Positions 52,609-62,023 of a stretch of 63,932 nucleotides of DNA are shown here, piece after piece; the first letter of the stretch is position 1, and every line of letters begins with the position of its first letter. The stretch comes from Candidatus Melainabacteria bacterium. Lineage in GTDB: Bacteria; Cyanobacteriota; Vampirovibrionia; 2-02-FULL-35-15. The stretch spans positions 1 to 63,932 of the forward strand of contig JAHFBG010000012.1 of the NCBI GenBank assembly GCA_023250155.1, written 5' to 3'. The notes below the pieces were generated by a model. The model was not told the origin of the DNA. It made no database searches and was given only the letters and a program-made list of their open reading frames with translations. The translations under genes were made by a program, and so were the position numbers.

Positions 52609-53749
52609 TTTCTTGAATAATCTTTAAACCATTTTCTAATACTGTTTTTCTCATTTTACTATTAGAGATAGCTTCTTTTATTTTACTTGTTAATTCATCC
52701 TTCGATTTAACTTGTACAAGAGCATTTCTGTTAATGAAATAGTTGGTTAAATCTTTAATTTTAAAGTCATATGGTCCAATAATTGTATAGGAGTTTGCTC
52801 TAATAGGCTCAAGAATATTGTGTCCACCTATTTTTGCAAATGTCCCACCTAATACTGTTATTTGGCAATTATTGTAAAAATTTGTAAGCTCACCGATAGT
52901 ATCAAGAATAAAAATATCATTTAATGATTTGACTTCTTTGTTCTCTGTTCTTAAGATGGGATTTAGTCCTTGTTTTGTAATTAGACTTACAATTTCACCT
53001 TTTCTACTTATATGTCTTGGAGCAATTATCAGTCTAATATTTGAATACTCAGTTTTTAATTTGTTATGTGTCCATAATGCTAATTCTTCTTCATCTTTGT
53101 GAGTACTTGCAAAAACTATGTTTATATTATTTGATTGAAGTTTATTTGTATCTTTATTAGAGATTTTATTACCTTCTGATTTATAGGAAGCAAATTTTAA
53201 ATTGCCAATAGTTTGTAGTTTGTCTTTGTTTAGACCAAGTTCTAGAAATTTTTTTGAGTCGCTGGTTGACTGAGATAATACTAATGTAAATAAATTTATA
53301 ACGCTATTAAAAACAAATTTAAATGTTTTATATCCTTTAAATGATTTGTTAGATAGTCTTGCATTAACTAGAATTACTGGTATATTTCTTCTCTTTGCCT
53401 CAATCAATGTAAATGGCCATATTTCAGTTTCAGTAATTATTAATAATTTAATCTTTGCATAATCAAATATCTTTTTTACTATTAATGGGATATCAAATGG
53501 AAAGTAAATAACTAAAAATTGTTTTTCTTTACTTAGCTCATTGGCAAGCTTATATCCTGCTTCTGTAGTAGTTGAAATCATTATAGAATATTCAGATTTC
53601 AATTTATTTAACTCTAATATTAAGGGCCAAATTGCATTTAACTCACCTACGGATACAGCATGAAACCAGATCCAATCTTGGTGTTTTATCCATTTGTTTT
53701 TAGTGGTAGGTGTCCAAATCCCTATCTTTTCTTTAAATCCGGTAATCAT
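52559..53749 (-). CDS. waaA: Kdo transferase WaaA, without the membrane anchor
   Basis: Adds Kdo sugars from CMP-Kdo to lipid A precursor (GT30). GFKEKIG carries the likely catalytic Glu, then WFHAVSVGE, ITETEIWP, VNARLSNKS, and the C-terminal GGHNILEPI. Most WaaA proteins have an N-terminal membrane helix before this point; here translation begins three residues before it. An in-frame TAA about 30 nt upstream rules out a longer anchor. The AAAGG site fits this start. 396 aa. Confidence 0.93.
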   Translation of the reverse strand: MITGFKEKIGIWTPTTKNKWIKHQDWIWFHAVSVGELNAIWPLILELNKLKSEYSIMISTTTEAGYKLANELSKEKQFLVIYFPFDIPLIVKKIFDYAKIKLLIITETEIWPFTLIEAKRRNIPVILVNARLSNKSFKGYKTFKFVFNSVINLFTLVLSQSTSDSKKFLELGLNKDKLQTIGNLKFASYKSEGNKISNKDTNKLQSNNINIVFASTHKDEEELALWTHNKLKTEYSNIRLIIAPRHISRKGEIVSLITKQGLNPILRTENKEVKSLNDIFILDTIGELTNFYNNCQITVLGGTFAKIGGHNILEPIRANSYTIIGPYDFKIKDLTNYFINRNALVQVKSKDELTSKIKEAISNSKMRKTVLENGLKIIQENENILTKTTELLLKYL

Positions 53750-53753
53750 TTTA

Positions 53754-54629
53754 TTACCTTTGTTTTTTATATGCTTTTAATGTATTAGACATTAACATTG
53801 CAATAGTCATAGGACCAACTCCACCTGGAACAGGAGTAATTGCATGGCATATAGACTTAACATCTTCAAAGTCAATATCTCCACAGAGCTTTGTCTTGTC
53901 GTTTTCTGTTATTCGATTGATTCCTACGTCAATAACAATAGCTCCTTTTTTTACCCATGTTCTTTTAATTAAATTAGGTTTACCAATAGCACTAATAAGT
54001 AAATCTGCACAGCTTGTAATCTCTTCAATATTTTCTGTCTTGCTATGAGTAATAGTTACAGTAGCATTTTCATTGAGAAGCATCATTCCTAATGGTTTGC
54101 CAACCAATGTGGATCTTCCTACAATGACAGATGACATGCTGTTTAGATTTATTGAGTAGTATTTTAGTATTTCAATTACACCTAATGGAGTACATGGCTT
54201 TAAGCAGTCTTGTCCAGAAAGCAATTTCCCTAAATTGGTAGGATGTAGTCCATCGACATCTTTATTTGGATCTATTTCTTTAATGATATTTTCAACTTTT
54301 ATGTGTATTGGTAATGGAAGTTGAATTAAAATACCATCAATTTTTTCATTTATATTTAGGGTTTGTATTAGTTTTATTAATTCTGATTCAGATGTATTTG
54401 TTGGTAGTTGATAAACCTCAGAATGGATACCAATATTAATGCATGCTTTCTCTTTGTTCTTGACATAAATTAAACTGGCTGGGTTTTCGCCGACTAACAC
54501 TACGGCTAAACCCGGAAGTCTTTGCTCTTTACTTCTAATTTCATCAACTTCTAACTTTATATTTTTTCTTACATTTTCAGCTACTGTAATTCCGCTTAAA
54601 ATTAGTGGTGTTGTACTTGTTTTAGTCAT
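53754..54629 (-). CDS. folD: Methylenetetrahydrofolate dehydrogenase/cyclohydrolase
   Basis: Bifunctional one-carbon enzyme interconverting methylene- and formyl-tetrahydrofolate. The catalytic YVKNKEKAC (Lys), QLPLP, VDGLHPTN, the NADP-binding GRSTLVGKPLGMML, and C-terminal PGGVGPMT are present. 291 aa. First of a folD-waaA-lpxK group. It diverges from the LD-carboxypeptidase gene, with only 28 bp between start codons. Confidence 0.97.
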   Translation of the reverse strand: MTKTSTTPLILSGITVAENVRKNIKLEVDEIRSKEQRLPGLAVVLVGENPASLIYVKNKEKACINIGIHSEVYQLPTNTSESELIKLIQTLNINEKIDGILIQLPLPIHIKVENIIKEIDPNKDVDGLHPTNLGKLLSGQDCLKPCTPLGVIEILKYYSINLNSMSSVIVGRSTLVGKPLGMMLLNENATVTITHSKTENIEEITSCADLLISAIGKPNLIKRTWVKKGAIVIDVGINRITENDKTKLCGDIDFEDVKSICHAITPVPGGVGPMTIAMLMSNTLKAYKKQR

Positions 54630-54657
54630 ATGTTTTAACCTATGTTATTTTAATGAT
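54630..54657. promoter_or_regulatory. 28-bp divergent promoter region folD / LD-carboxypeptidase
   Basis: No Shine-Dalgarno on either side. On the plus strand TATTTT (54646-54651) lies 6 nt before ATG 54658; on the minus strand TAGGTT (54637-54642) lies 7 nt before the folD ATG. Both genes appear leaderless, and their -35 regions would have to overlap the opposite gene. Confidence 0.45.
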
Positions 54658-55599
54658 ATGTCAAAAAGATTAATTTATCCAAAACCTTTAATAAAAAAAT
54701 CAACAATTGGTTTGATTTGTCCAGCAGGTGGCTTTGATGATTATAAACCAGTTAGATTGGTAACTGAATATTTAAAGCAACAAGGTTTTAATGTTAAAGT
54801 TGGAAAGTCAATTGTAGTACCAAATAAATCTTCTAAGTATTTGTCTGGTACTGATGAAATGCGGTTGAATGATCTACATAACTTTTGGGCAGATGATGCA
54901 ATTGATGCAATATTCTGTCTTCGTGGTGGGTATGGTTCTTTAAGATTGCTTAAGGAGATTAATTACAAGCTTATTCAAAATAACCCCAAAATATTTATAG
55001 GCTTTAGTGACATTACTGCTTTACATTTAGCTATTTATGCTAAGACAAACTTGATTACTTTTCATGGGCCGTTATTAGGGATTCGGTTTTTGAATACAAA
55101 TTTATCTCCCAAAAATAAAACCTCTGAACTTCATATGTGGAGACTATTACAAGCTCCAAAATGCAAATTTTCTTATCTGAATAGATCTTATGGTAGTGTT
55201 GTATATCCAGGTGAATGTAAAGGGGTTTTACTTGGAGGGAATCTAACGGATATTTGTTCAATGATAGGAAGTGGATTATTACCAGATTTTAAAAATTCAG
55301 TTTTATTCTTAGAAGATTGCAATGAAGAGCCTTATAAAATAGATCGATTATTGACTCAATTGTGTAATGCAGGAATTCTAGCTAGTGTAAAAGGAGTATT
55401 GTTTTCTAGCTTTTATAAATGTGGGTTTAAAAATAATAAAGAAATTGTTTCTTTATTGAAGACTTTATTAAAACCTTATAAAATACCGTCTGTGTATGGC
55501 TTTCCTATTGGACATGGGTTAAAAAATTATGCTGTTCCTGTTGGTGCTCCTGTTATTTTTAATGCAAATAGTATTAGCTTAAACTCCTGCTACAATTAA
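54658..55599 (+). CDS. ldcA: LD-carboxypeptidase (peptidase family S66)
   Basis: Trims the terminal D-Ala from murein tetrapeptides during recycling. The catalytic Ser117 lies in IGFSDITAL; FCLRGGYGSLRLL precedes it; the Glu motif LFLEDCNEEPYKIDR and the terminal His in PIGHGLKN complete the triad. 313 aa, no signal peptide, so it acts in the cytoplasm. Followed by dapF, 4 nt later. Confidence 0.93.
   Translation: MSKRLIYPKPLIKKSTIGLICPAGGFDDYKPVRLVTEYLKQQGFNVKVGKSIVVPNKSSKYLSGTDEMRLNDLHNFWADDAIDAIFCLRGGYGSLRLLKEINYKLIQNNPKIFIGFSDITALHLAIYAKTNLITFHGPLLGIRFLNTNLSPKNKTSELHMWRLLQAPKCKFSYLNRSYGSVVYPGECKGVLLGGNLTDICSMIGSGLLPDFKNSVLFLEDCNEEPYKIDRLLTQLCNAGILASVKGVLFSSFYKCGFKNNKEIVSLLKTLLKPYKIPSVYGFPIGHGLKNYAVPVGAPVIFNANSISLNSCYN
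55591..55596 (+). promoter_or_regulatory. -10 box of dapF (leaderless)
   Basis: TACAAT inside the last codons of ldcA, then 7 nt, then the dapF ATG. Confidence 0.45.
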
Positions 55600-55603
55600 T
55601 ATT

Positions 55604-56470
55604 ATGACAACTTATCTTTTACCCTTTGAGAAGATGCATGGATTAGGAAATGACTTTGTACTAGTTGAAAGAAGACATTTGCATAACAGTATTAATGATT
55701 TAATGCTTGCTAAGAGTTTGTGTGATAGAAACTTTGGCATTGGAGCAGATGGACTAATTATTGTGGATTATTCAGCGACTGGAAATGCTGATTTCAAATG
55801 GGATTATATAAATAAAGATGGATCTATTGCTGAGATGTGTGGAAATGGGATGAGATGTTTTGCTAAGTATGTATTTGAACGAGGTTTTACTGATAACTCA
55901 TCTTTCAGTGTTGAAACTAATGCAGGTATTATAAAGCCATCAATTGAAGATGATGGTACTGTTACGGTTGATATGGGCATACCTATGTTTGATGAAGGTT
56001 GCTTAAATCAAGAAATAAATCTAGATTCAAGCACAATTAAATATACATATGTAGAAATTGGTAATCCACATGTAGTGATATTAAATGATAAGGTGATTAC
56101 TGATAATGATTTTTTTAAGCTGGGACCTAAAATTGAAAAGCATAATAAATTCCCTAACTATACAAATGTTGAATTTATCAATGTTATTAATCGATCTGAA
56201 ATTAACTGTCGTGTTTGGGAGCGTGGCTGTGGGGCTACCTTAGCTTGTGGTACTGGTGCTTGTGCGGTATTGATTGCAGCCAATATTAATGGGCTTGTTG
56301 ATGATAAGGCAAAGGTTTATTTGCCTGGTGGATGTCTAAGTGTAAGTTGGGATAAGCTTACTAATCATGTCTATTTAAATGGAGGTGCAACATTTGTCTA
56401 TGTTGGCCAATTGAACTTAGATCTTAAATCAGTTTGTAGTGTACAAAATATACAAAAAGTAGATGCATAA
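55604..56470 (+). CDS. dapF: Diaminopimelate epimerase
   Basis: Makes meso-DAP for peptidoglycan and lysine by a two-base mechanism. Catalytic Cys79 (EMCGNGMRCFAKY) and Cys215 (LACGTGACA) are both present, plus KMHGLGNDFV. 288 aa. Its end overlaps the FtsQ-like gene by 8 nt. Murein recycling, DAP synthesis and division genes are thus joined. Confidence 0.97.
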   Translation: MTTYLLPFEKMHGLGNDFVLVERRHLHNSINDLMLAKSLCDRNFGIGADGLIIVDYSATGNADFKWDYINKDGSIAEMCGNGMRCFAKYVFERGFTDNSSFSVETNAGIIKPSIEDDGTVTVDMGIPMFDEGCLNQEINLDSSTIKYTYVEIGNPHVVILNDKVITDNDFFKLGPKIEKHNKFPNYTNVEFINVINRSEINCRVWERGCGATLACGTGACAVLIAANINGLVDDKAKVYLPGGCLSVSWDKLTNHVYLNGGATFVYVGQLNLDLKSVCSVQNIQKVDA

Positions 56471-57311
56471 AAAAGAATTTGATTTTTTTAACAAGAGAAA
56501 TATCTATAGGATAAGAAGAAATAGAATACGAAGAGTATTTTTAGTAGGCTTTATAATTATGTTCTTATATTGTGGGACTAAGTTGATTAACCATTCTTCT
56601 TCTAATAATGTCCAGATTGAAATTGTTAATAACTATTTGCTTAAAAATGATTATATTGCCAATTGTCTTGCTAGTAGTATTAAAACAACTAATTTTTTTC
56701 TAATTAATCCTTTGAACCTTTCAAATTCATTAGTAACATCTGAACCACTTTTTAAAAATATAATCATTAGAAAATATTTATTCCCTACGTGTAAAATAGT
56801 AGCTTTTGTGGAGGAAGAAAAGATTTGGGGTAAATTACTTGAATCTAATAAGTCATATAATCAGGCAAATAATACCTTTAAACTTATTACGGATGATTGT
56901 AATTTAGTTACTTTAGAAAATCTTAATTTAACATTAATACCAAATGATTTATTTATCATTGAGTTATTTTCACAAACGGTAAATCTAAATCAGGATTTGA
57001 AAACAATAAAGCTAATTACAGAATGGTTTAAAAATAATTTAACAATAGGTATTCAAAAAATTATAATTTCAGATAATGATAAGTTAGATATTCTTATGAC
57101 TTCAGGATTAAAGATTAAGGCTGGTGTTATTGATTCTGATATTATAAAAAGAGTTAATAAGGTTAAGGACATTCTTGATCTTGTTAAATATAATTCTGGA
57201 GATGGGTATTTAGATTTAACCTTGGAATCTGGTGCAATATTCAAACAAAATACAGATTCAAAGACCTTTTCACAAAAGAAAGGCTTATTTAGTATATTTA
57301 AAGGGCAATAA
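56463..57311 (+). CDS. ftsQ: FtsQ-like division protein
   Basis: 282 aa. A basic cytoplasmic N-terminus (NRIRR), one membrane helix (about 27-42, VFLVGFIIMFLYCGTKLI), then a POTRA-like domain (about 50-120, with LFKNIIIRKYLFPTCKIVAFVEE typical of the last POTRA strand) and a beta domain ending VIDSDIIKRVNKVKDILD. This order is that of FtsQ/DivIB, which links FtsB/FtsL to the septal machinery. Divergent in sequence, so the assignment rests on layout and position. Confidence 0.7.
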   Translation: MHKKEFDFFNKRNIYRIRRNRIRRVFLVGFIIMFLYCGTKLINHSSSNNVQIEIVNNYLLKNDYIANCLASSIKTTNFFLINPLNLSNSLVTSEPLFKNIIIRKYLFPTCKIVAFVEEEKIWGKLLESNKSYNQANNTFKLITDDCNLVTLENLNLTLIPNDLFIIELFSQTVNLNQDLKTIKLITEWFKNNLTIGIQKIIISDNDKLDILMTSGLKIKAGVIDSDIIKRVNKVKDILDLVKYNSGDGYLDLTLESGAIFKQNTDSKTFSQKKGLFSIFKGQ

Positions 57312-57406
57312 TGAAAAAATGTTCTGACATTAGTATTGTTGAATTTTAATTGTCTTTTTTTATATTAATCATGTTAAAATTGATTTTCTTAAGCTAGGAG
57401 GTACGT

Positions 57407-58006
57407 TTGAGATATACAAAAGCAAAGGATAAATTATCTAGAAAATATGGTGAGTTACTCTCTGGAATGCCAGATTTTGAATTAAACAAAAGACCATATC
57501 CACCAGGTCAACACGGTTTAAAAAGAACGAAGACTTCTGAATATGGAAGTTTATTACAAGAGAAACAAAAACTAAAACATAGTTATGGCGTAACAGAAAA
57601 ACCTTTCCGTAGATATTTTGTAAAAGCTAACAAGATAAAAGGACCTACTGGTGAAATTTTAATTCAATTACTTGAAACACGGTTAGATAATCTTGTTTAT
57701 AGAATGGGATTTGGACCTACCTTGTCTGCTGCACGACAATTGGTTAATCATGGGCATGTATTGGTTGATGGTAAAAAAATTGATATTCCATCATATGCAG
57801 TGAAAGTAGGAACGGAAATTTCTTTAAAAGAAAGTGCACAAAAAATGGAAATTGTAAAAGAGTCCATAAAAAATGCACCACAAGTTTTAAAGTATATTTC
57901 AGTTCAAAAAGACCTTTTTAAGGGGAAATTGATAGAATTGCCTCAAAGAGGTGAAATTCCTGTTACCGTGAATGAAAGACTAATTGTGGAATTTTATTCA
58001 AGATAA
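57407..58006 (+). CDS. rpsD: 30S ribosomal protein S4
   Basis: 199 aa. Primary 16S rRNA-binding protein. KRPYPPGQHG, KQKLKHSYGVTEKPFRRYF and the S4 RNA-binding domain (TRLDNLVYRMGF ... LVNHGHVLVDGKKI, about 90-130) are clear. No zinc-type N-terminal cysteines. TTG start, supported by a perfect TAGGAGGT upstream. It stands alone, away from the S13-S11-alpha cluster. Confidence 0.97.
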   Translation: MRYTKAKDKLSRKYGELLSGMPDFELNKRPYPPGQHGLKRTKTSEYGSLLQEKQKLKHSYGVTEKPFRRYFVKANKIKGPTGEILIQLLETRLDNLVYRMGFGPTLSAARQLVNHGHVLVDGKKIDIPSYAVKVGTEISLKESAQKMEIVKESIKNAPQVLKYISVQKDLFKGKLIELPQRGEIPVTVNERLIVEFYSR

Positions 58007-58152
58007 AACCTTACAAAACCTTAATAAAACCTTAATAAAATTAAAAAATATTACAACTGTTAATATCATCTTAAACGGGTTGATGTAGTATCAGATAAAA
58101 TTGCACTAATCTAAATTTAGTGTATTCAATATTGTAGATATTAGTTTTATAT

Positions 58153-59010
58153 ATGGATCAAACTGAACATAATGATAGAAATCAGCTTTTGCTGAATAAT
58201 ACAAGCTTTACAAAGCATTTTGATTTCCAGATAAATCAAATTAAATCATTACTTTCATATGGGTTAAATTTATCTGATGAAGAAATTAATATAAGTTTTC
58301 CATCTTTAAATAATTTCTACTATATAAACAATGCTTATAAATCTTCTTGGGCTATATATGTTTTAGTAGATAGTACTCCTCAGTTATTATTTACGGGAAA
58401 TTTTTTAATACAAGGTGGTAAATTTGGAAACAGATCTGTTAGATCGCCATTTGGTGCAAAAGCTTTATCTCCATTGACATCTATTGCAAGTACATTTTCT
58501 ACAAAGGCTTCATACTTTAAGCAAAATTGGACTTCTGATTTAGCTCTTATTGATGGAAACAGTCAGCTATTACGCTTTTCGATGAAAGAGTATAAAGAAT
58601 TTTTAAAATTGCTTAATATTATGCGTGCGCAGTGGTTGTTGTACTTGAGTGAAGAAGGATCTATTGATTTTGTGATTAGTGAATTCTCTGAGCCATCAGA
58701 TGCCTTATTCTTTATGGATTTAGAAGAATTTGATAGCCAAGCTACAAAAATTAAAACATACTTTAAACCAATTTCTCAAAAAGCATTAACTCTGTTTCAG
58801 AAATTGTCTGAGAATACTGAGTTTGAGGGAAAATTCTTTAATTTACAACCAGGTACTTGGTTACGTGATGATGTTTTAATTGAACTTGAAAAATTTTATT
58901 CTGAAATATTTTTTGGTGATGATAAAATTGATATGCAATCAAATGACGCAAGCAATGCTGATTGTGGATTTATTAATCCCTTTAAAATGCAAGCTTTTAA
59001 TCTTGGCTAG
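58153..59010 (+). CDS. Unknown protein, 285 aa
   Basis: No family recognised. Soluble, with no signal peptide. Two halves can be seen: an N-terminal mixed region ending in an SPFGAKALSPLTSIAS patch and a helical/acidic C-terminal part (FFMDLEEFDSQATK ... WLRDDVLIELEKFYSEIFFGDD). It is convergent with phoU, sharing its stop position (CTAG). There is no Shine-Dalgarno before the ATG. Composition is like that of its neighbours. Confidence 0.6.
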   Translation: MDQTEHNDRNQLLLNNTSFTKHFDFQINQIKSLLSYGLNLSDEEINISFPSLNNFYYINNAYKSSWAIYVLVDSTPQLLFTGNFLIQGGKFGNRSVRSPFGAKALSPLTSIASTFSTKASYFKQNWTSDLALIDGNSQLLRFSMKEYKEFLKLLNIMRAQWLLYLSEEGSIDFVISEFSEPSDALFFMDLEEFDSQATKIKTYFKPISQKALTLFQKLSENTEFEGKFFNLQPGTWLRDDVLIELEKFYSEIFFGDDKIDMQSNDASNADCGFINPFKMQAFNLG

Positions 59011-59672
59011 GCTTCAGTAGTATTAGAATTTGATGTTCCTATTATTATATAGTTTATTTGTTCAAGGATGCTATAAGTTATATCGGCAATCTTTTCGAGA
59101 GATCTAATTGTTGCAAGGGTTTGTGCTTCTATTTGAGCTTTCTGTCCACTTTCATTAGCTACATTCTTTAATGTTTCTTTATATAATAAATTATGTAATA
59201 AATTTATTTCTGAAAATATGTTTGTTAACTCTTTTAAAGAGCTGATATTAGATGACAAATAGAGCGTTAGTGAGGACTTTAAAAAATCTTGTACTTTTTG
59301 GGACATTTCTCCAAGCTTGTTTTTGATATTATTTTCTAGTGAATTAACTTCTGATATTAGTGATAGTGTTGAATGAAATTGCTCTGATATTTTTTCCAGA
59401 TTTATTACTATTTGTAAAGAGCCAATAACAAACCTTAAATCTTTTATTAATGGTTGTTGAAGGGTTAAAACTAAAAAGCATTGGTCATTTAAAAGCTTGC
59501 TTTCTGTTTTTATTTCTTTAGATATATCGATCAATCTATTTTGTATATTTTCTGAGTAATTTTCTAACAATAAATTGTATAGTTCAGAAATCTCAATACA
59601 TTTTTCACCTAATAGGTAAACTTTTTGTTTTAAATCAGCTAAATCTCTTCTTAAAACTGTACGAGTTGTCAT
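59007..59672 (-). CDS. phoU: PhoU-like phosphate regulator
   Basis: 221 aa, all-helical, with two PhoU repeats. The first contains LRRDLADLKQKVYLLGEKCIEISE and the second runs through NLLYKETLKNVANESGQKA. The acidic metal-cluster E/D-x-x-x-D pattern is poorly kept. PhoU restrains the Pst transporter and PhoR, but no pst genes are here. It is convergent with the unknown gene at 58153 and divergent from the pyrophosphatase gene. Confidence 0.75.
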   Translation of the reverse strand: MTTRTVLRRDLADLKQKVYLLGEKCIEISELYNLLLENYSENIQNRLIDISKEIKTESKLLNDQCFLVLTLQQPLIKDLRFVIGSLQIVINLEKISEQFHSTLSLISEVNSLENNIKNKLGEMSQKVQDFLKSSLTLYLSSNISSLKELTNIFSEINLLHNLLYKETLKNVANESGQKAQIEAQTLATIRSLEKIADITYSILEQINYIIIGTSNSNTTEA

Positions 59673-59821
59673 TTTTACCTTTTTAATTGTTACATTCTAA
59701 ATGAATTACTTGTTTGTTCTTTATCAACTAGCTATCATATCTCAGGCAATACTAGAATGCTAGATCTGTAAGGTTTGTTTTAGTAAAAATTAAGTTATTA
59801 GGATAAAAGTGGAGATAAAAA

Positions 59822-61903
59822 ATGGAAAACGTTCTTATGTCTTTAATTCTTGGTAGTTCATTAATTGCAATTATTTCAGGGTTATTACTTGGTAAATGGA
59901 TTTCTGAATTAGATGCAGGTAATTCTAAAATGCAAGAAATTGCTAAAGCAATTCAAGATGGTGCCAGTGCATATTTAAATAGGCAATATAAAACTATTTC
60001 ATTTGTTGGTTTGATCTTAGTAATTATTTTATACTTCACATTAGGATTGCATACAGCTATTGGTTTTTTAGTTGGTGCTTTTTTTAGTGCATTAGCTGGT
60101 TATGTAGGTATGAATGTATCTGTGAGAGCTAATGTTCGATGTGCCCAAGCTGCTCATAAGGGTCTAGATAGTGCCTTAAATGTTGCTTTTAAAGGAGGTT
60201 TAGTTACTGGGTTATTAGTTGTTGGGTTAGGATTACTTGGAGTTGGTGGGTACTTTTATTTTATGCAATTCATTAATCCTGGTCAGATCAATGAAAATGT
60301 TCGTGCATTGATTGGCCTAGGATTTGGTGGAAGTTTAATTTCAGTTTTTGCTAGACTTGGTGGAGGGATATATACAAAAGCAGCTGATGTTGGTGCTGAT
60401 TTAGTAGGTAAGGTAGAAGCCGGAATTCCTGAAGATGATCCTAGAAATCCTGCTGTTATTGCTGATAATGTTGGTGATAATGTTGGTGATTGTGCAGGAA
60501 TGGCTGCTGATCTTTTTGAAACTTATGCAGTTACTGCTATTGCAGCAATGTTATTGGCATCTATTGAATTTAATAAACAAGTTTCTCAAGGCAACATCTA
60601 TCCAATTATTTATCCATTAGTTATAGGTTCAATTGCAATAATTTCTACTCTTATAGGTTCCATTTTTGTTAAATTAGATAGTTCTAAAAATATTATGAAG
60701 GCCTTATATAAAGGACTCATATGGAGTGCTTTACTATCTGCAATATTGTTATATCCAGCTACATATTATTTAATGAGCGATTTGGGTGTGAATCCATTAA
60801 GGTTATATCTTTCTACTTTAATTGGATTATTTGTTACAGGTGGAATTGTAATGATTACTGAGTATTATACTTCTACTGCATTTGCTCCTGTACGTTCAAT
60901 TGCTCAAGCCTCAGTAACAGGACATGCTACAAATATAATTGCTGGTTTAGCTGTATCCATGAAATCTACGGCTATGCCTGTACTAACTATTGTTTTTGGT
61001 ATATTGGCTTCTTATTTCTTAGCTGGTATTTATGGTATTGCATTAGCAGTTATGGCAATGTTATCAATGGCAGGTATTATTGTTGCAGTAGATTCTTATG
61101 GTCCCATAACAGATAATGCTGGTGGTATTGCAGAGATGTCTGGATTGCCAAAAGAAATTAGAAACATTACAGATCCTTTAGATGCAGTTGGTAATACTAC
61201 AAAGGCTGTTACAAAAGGATATGCAATTGGTTCAGCAGGCTTAGCTGCAATAGTATTATTTTCATCTTATACTCAAGATCTGAAAGACCACTTAATAAAC
61301 ACTGGTAGGCAGATTACTACTTTTGATTTGGGAGATCCTTTTGTAATTGTAGGGTTATTTATTGGTGGTATGATACCTTTTCTATTTGGAGCATTGGCCA
61401 TGGAGTCTGTAGGTAAAACTGCATCAAAAGTGGTGGCTGAAGTAAGGCGACAATTTAAGGAAATTCCAGGGATTATGGAAAATAAAGCTAAGCCTGATTA
61501 TGCTGCATGTGTTGACATAGTTACGAAGAGTGCAATAAATGAAATGATATTACCAGCATTAATACCAGTACTGACTCCTGTCTTTTTAATTATTGCAGGG
61601 CGATTATTTTTAAATATGCTAGATCCTTATGCGTCAGCAAAAACACTTGGCGGTATATTGGTCGGTAGTATAGTAACGGGTATATTTTTAGCTATTTCAA
61701 TGACAAGTGGTGGTGGTGCATGGGATAATGCAAAAAAATATATTGAGGAAGGGAACTTTGGAGGAAAAGGTTCTGATGCTCATAAGGCTGCAGTGACTGG
61801 TGATACTGTGGGTGATCCTTATAAGGATACGGCAGGCCCGGCAATTAACCCGATGATAAAAGTATTAAACATTGTTGCATTACTACTAGTAAATTTTTTC
61901 TAA
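59822..61903 (+). CDS. hppA: Membrane-bound proton-pumping pyrophosphatase
   Basis: Couples PPi hydrolysis to H+ translocation; 693 aa with about 16 helices. The active-site loop [21 protein letters not shown] ... [12 protein letters not shown] is present, and the later [15 protein letters not shown] motif near the C-terminus. K461 and T464 in [10 protein letters not shown] are the residues that mark the K+-independent subfamily. An H+ rather than Na+ pump is expected from that subfamily. GGAGA precedes the ATG. Confidence 0.95.
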   Translation: MENVLMSLILGSSLIAIISGLLLGKWISELDAGNSKMQEIAKAIQDGASAYLNRQYKTISFVGLILVIILYFTLGLHTAIGFLVGAFFSALAGYVGMNVSVRANVRCAQAAHKGLDSALNVAFKGGLVTGLLVVGLGLLGVGGYFYFMQFINPGQINENVRALIGLGFGGSLISVFARLGGGIYTKAADVGADLVGKVEAGIPEDDPRNPAVIADNVGDNVGDCAGMAADLFETYAVTAIAAMLLASIEFNKQVSQGNIYPIIYPLVIGSIAIISTLIGSIFVKLDSSKNIMKALYKGLIWSALLSAILLYPATYYLMSDLGVNPLRLYLSTLIGLFVTGGIVMITEYYTSTAFAPVRSIAQASVTGHATNIIAGLAVSMKSTAMPVLTIVFGILASYFLAGIYGIALAVMAMLSMAGIIVAVDSYGPITDNAGGIAEMSGLPKEIRNITDPLDAVGNTTKAVTKGYAIGSAGLAAIVLFSSYTQDLKDHLINTGRQITTFDLGDPFVIVGLFIGGMIPFLFGALAMESVGKTASKVVAEVRRQFKEIPGIMENKAKPDYAACVDIVTKSAINEMILPALIPVLTPVFLIIAGRLFLNMLDPYASAKTLGGILVGSIVTGIFLAISMTSGGGAWDNAKKYIEEGNFGGKGSDAHKAAVTGDTVGDPYKDTAGPAINPMIKVLNIVALLLVNFF

Positions 61904-62023
61904 AAAATAAATTGCTGTTAATGTGATTTATCAGCAGTAGTAATTAATAGAAAGTTGCACGATTGGTATGTCATATGTATGGAGTGGATGATGAGATCTA
62001 ACGATATTTATCAGTAGTGCAAA

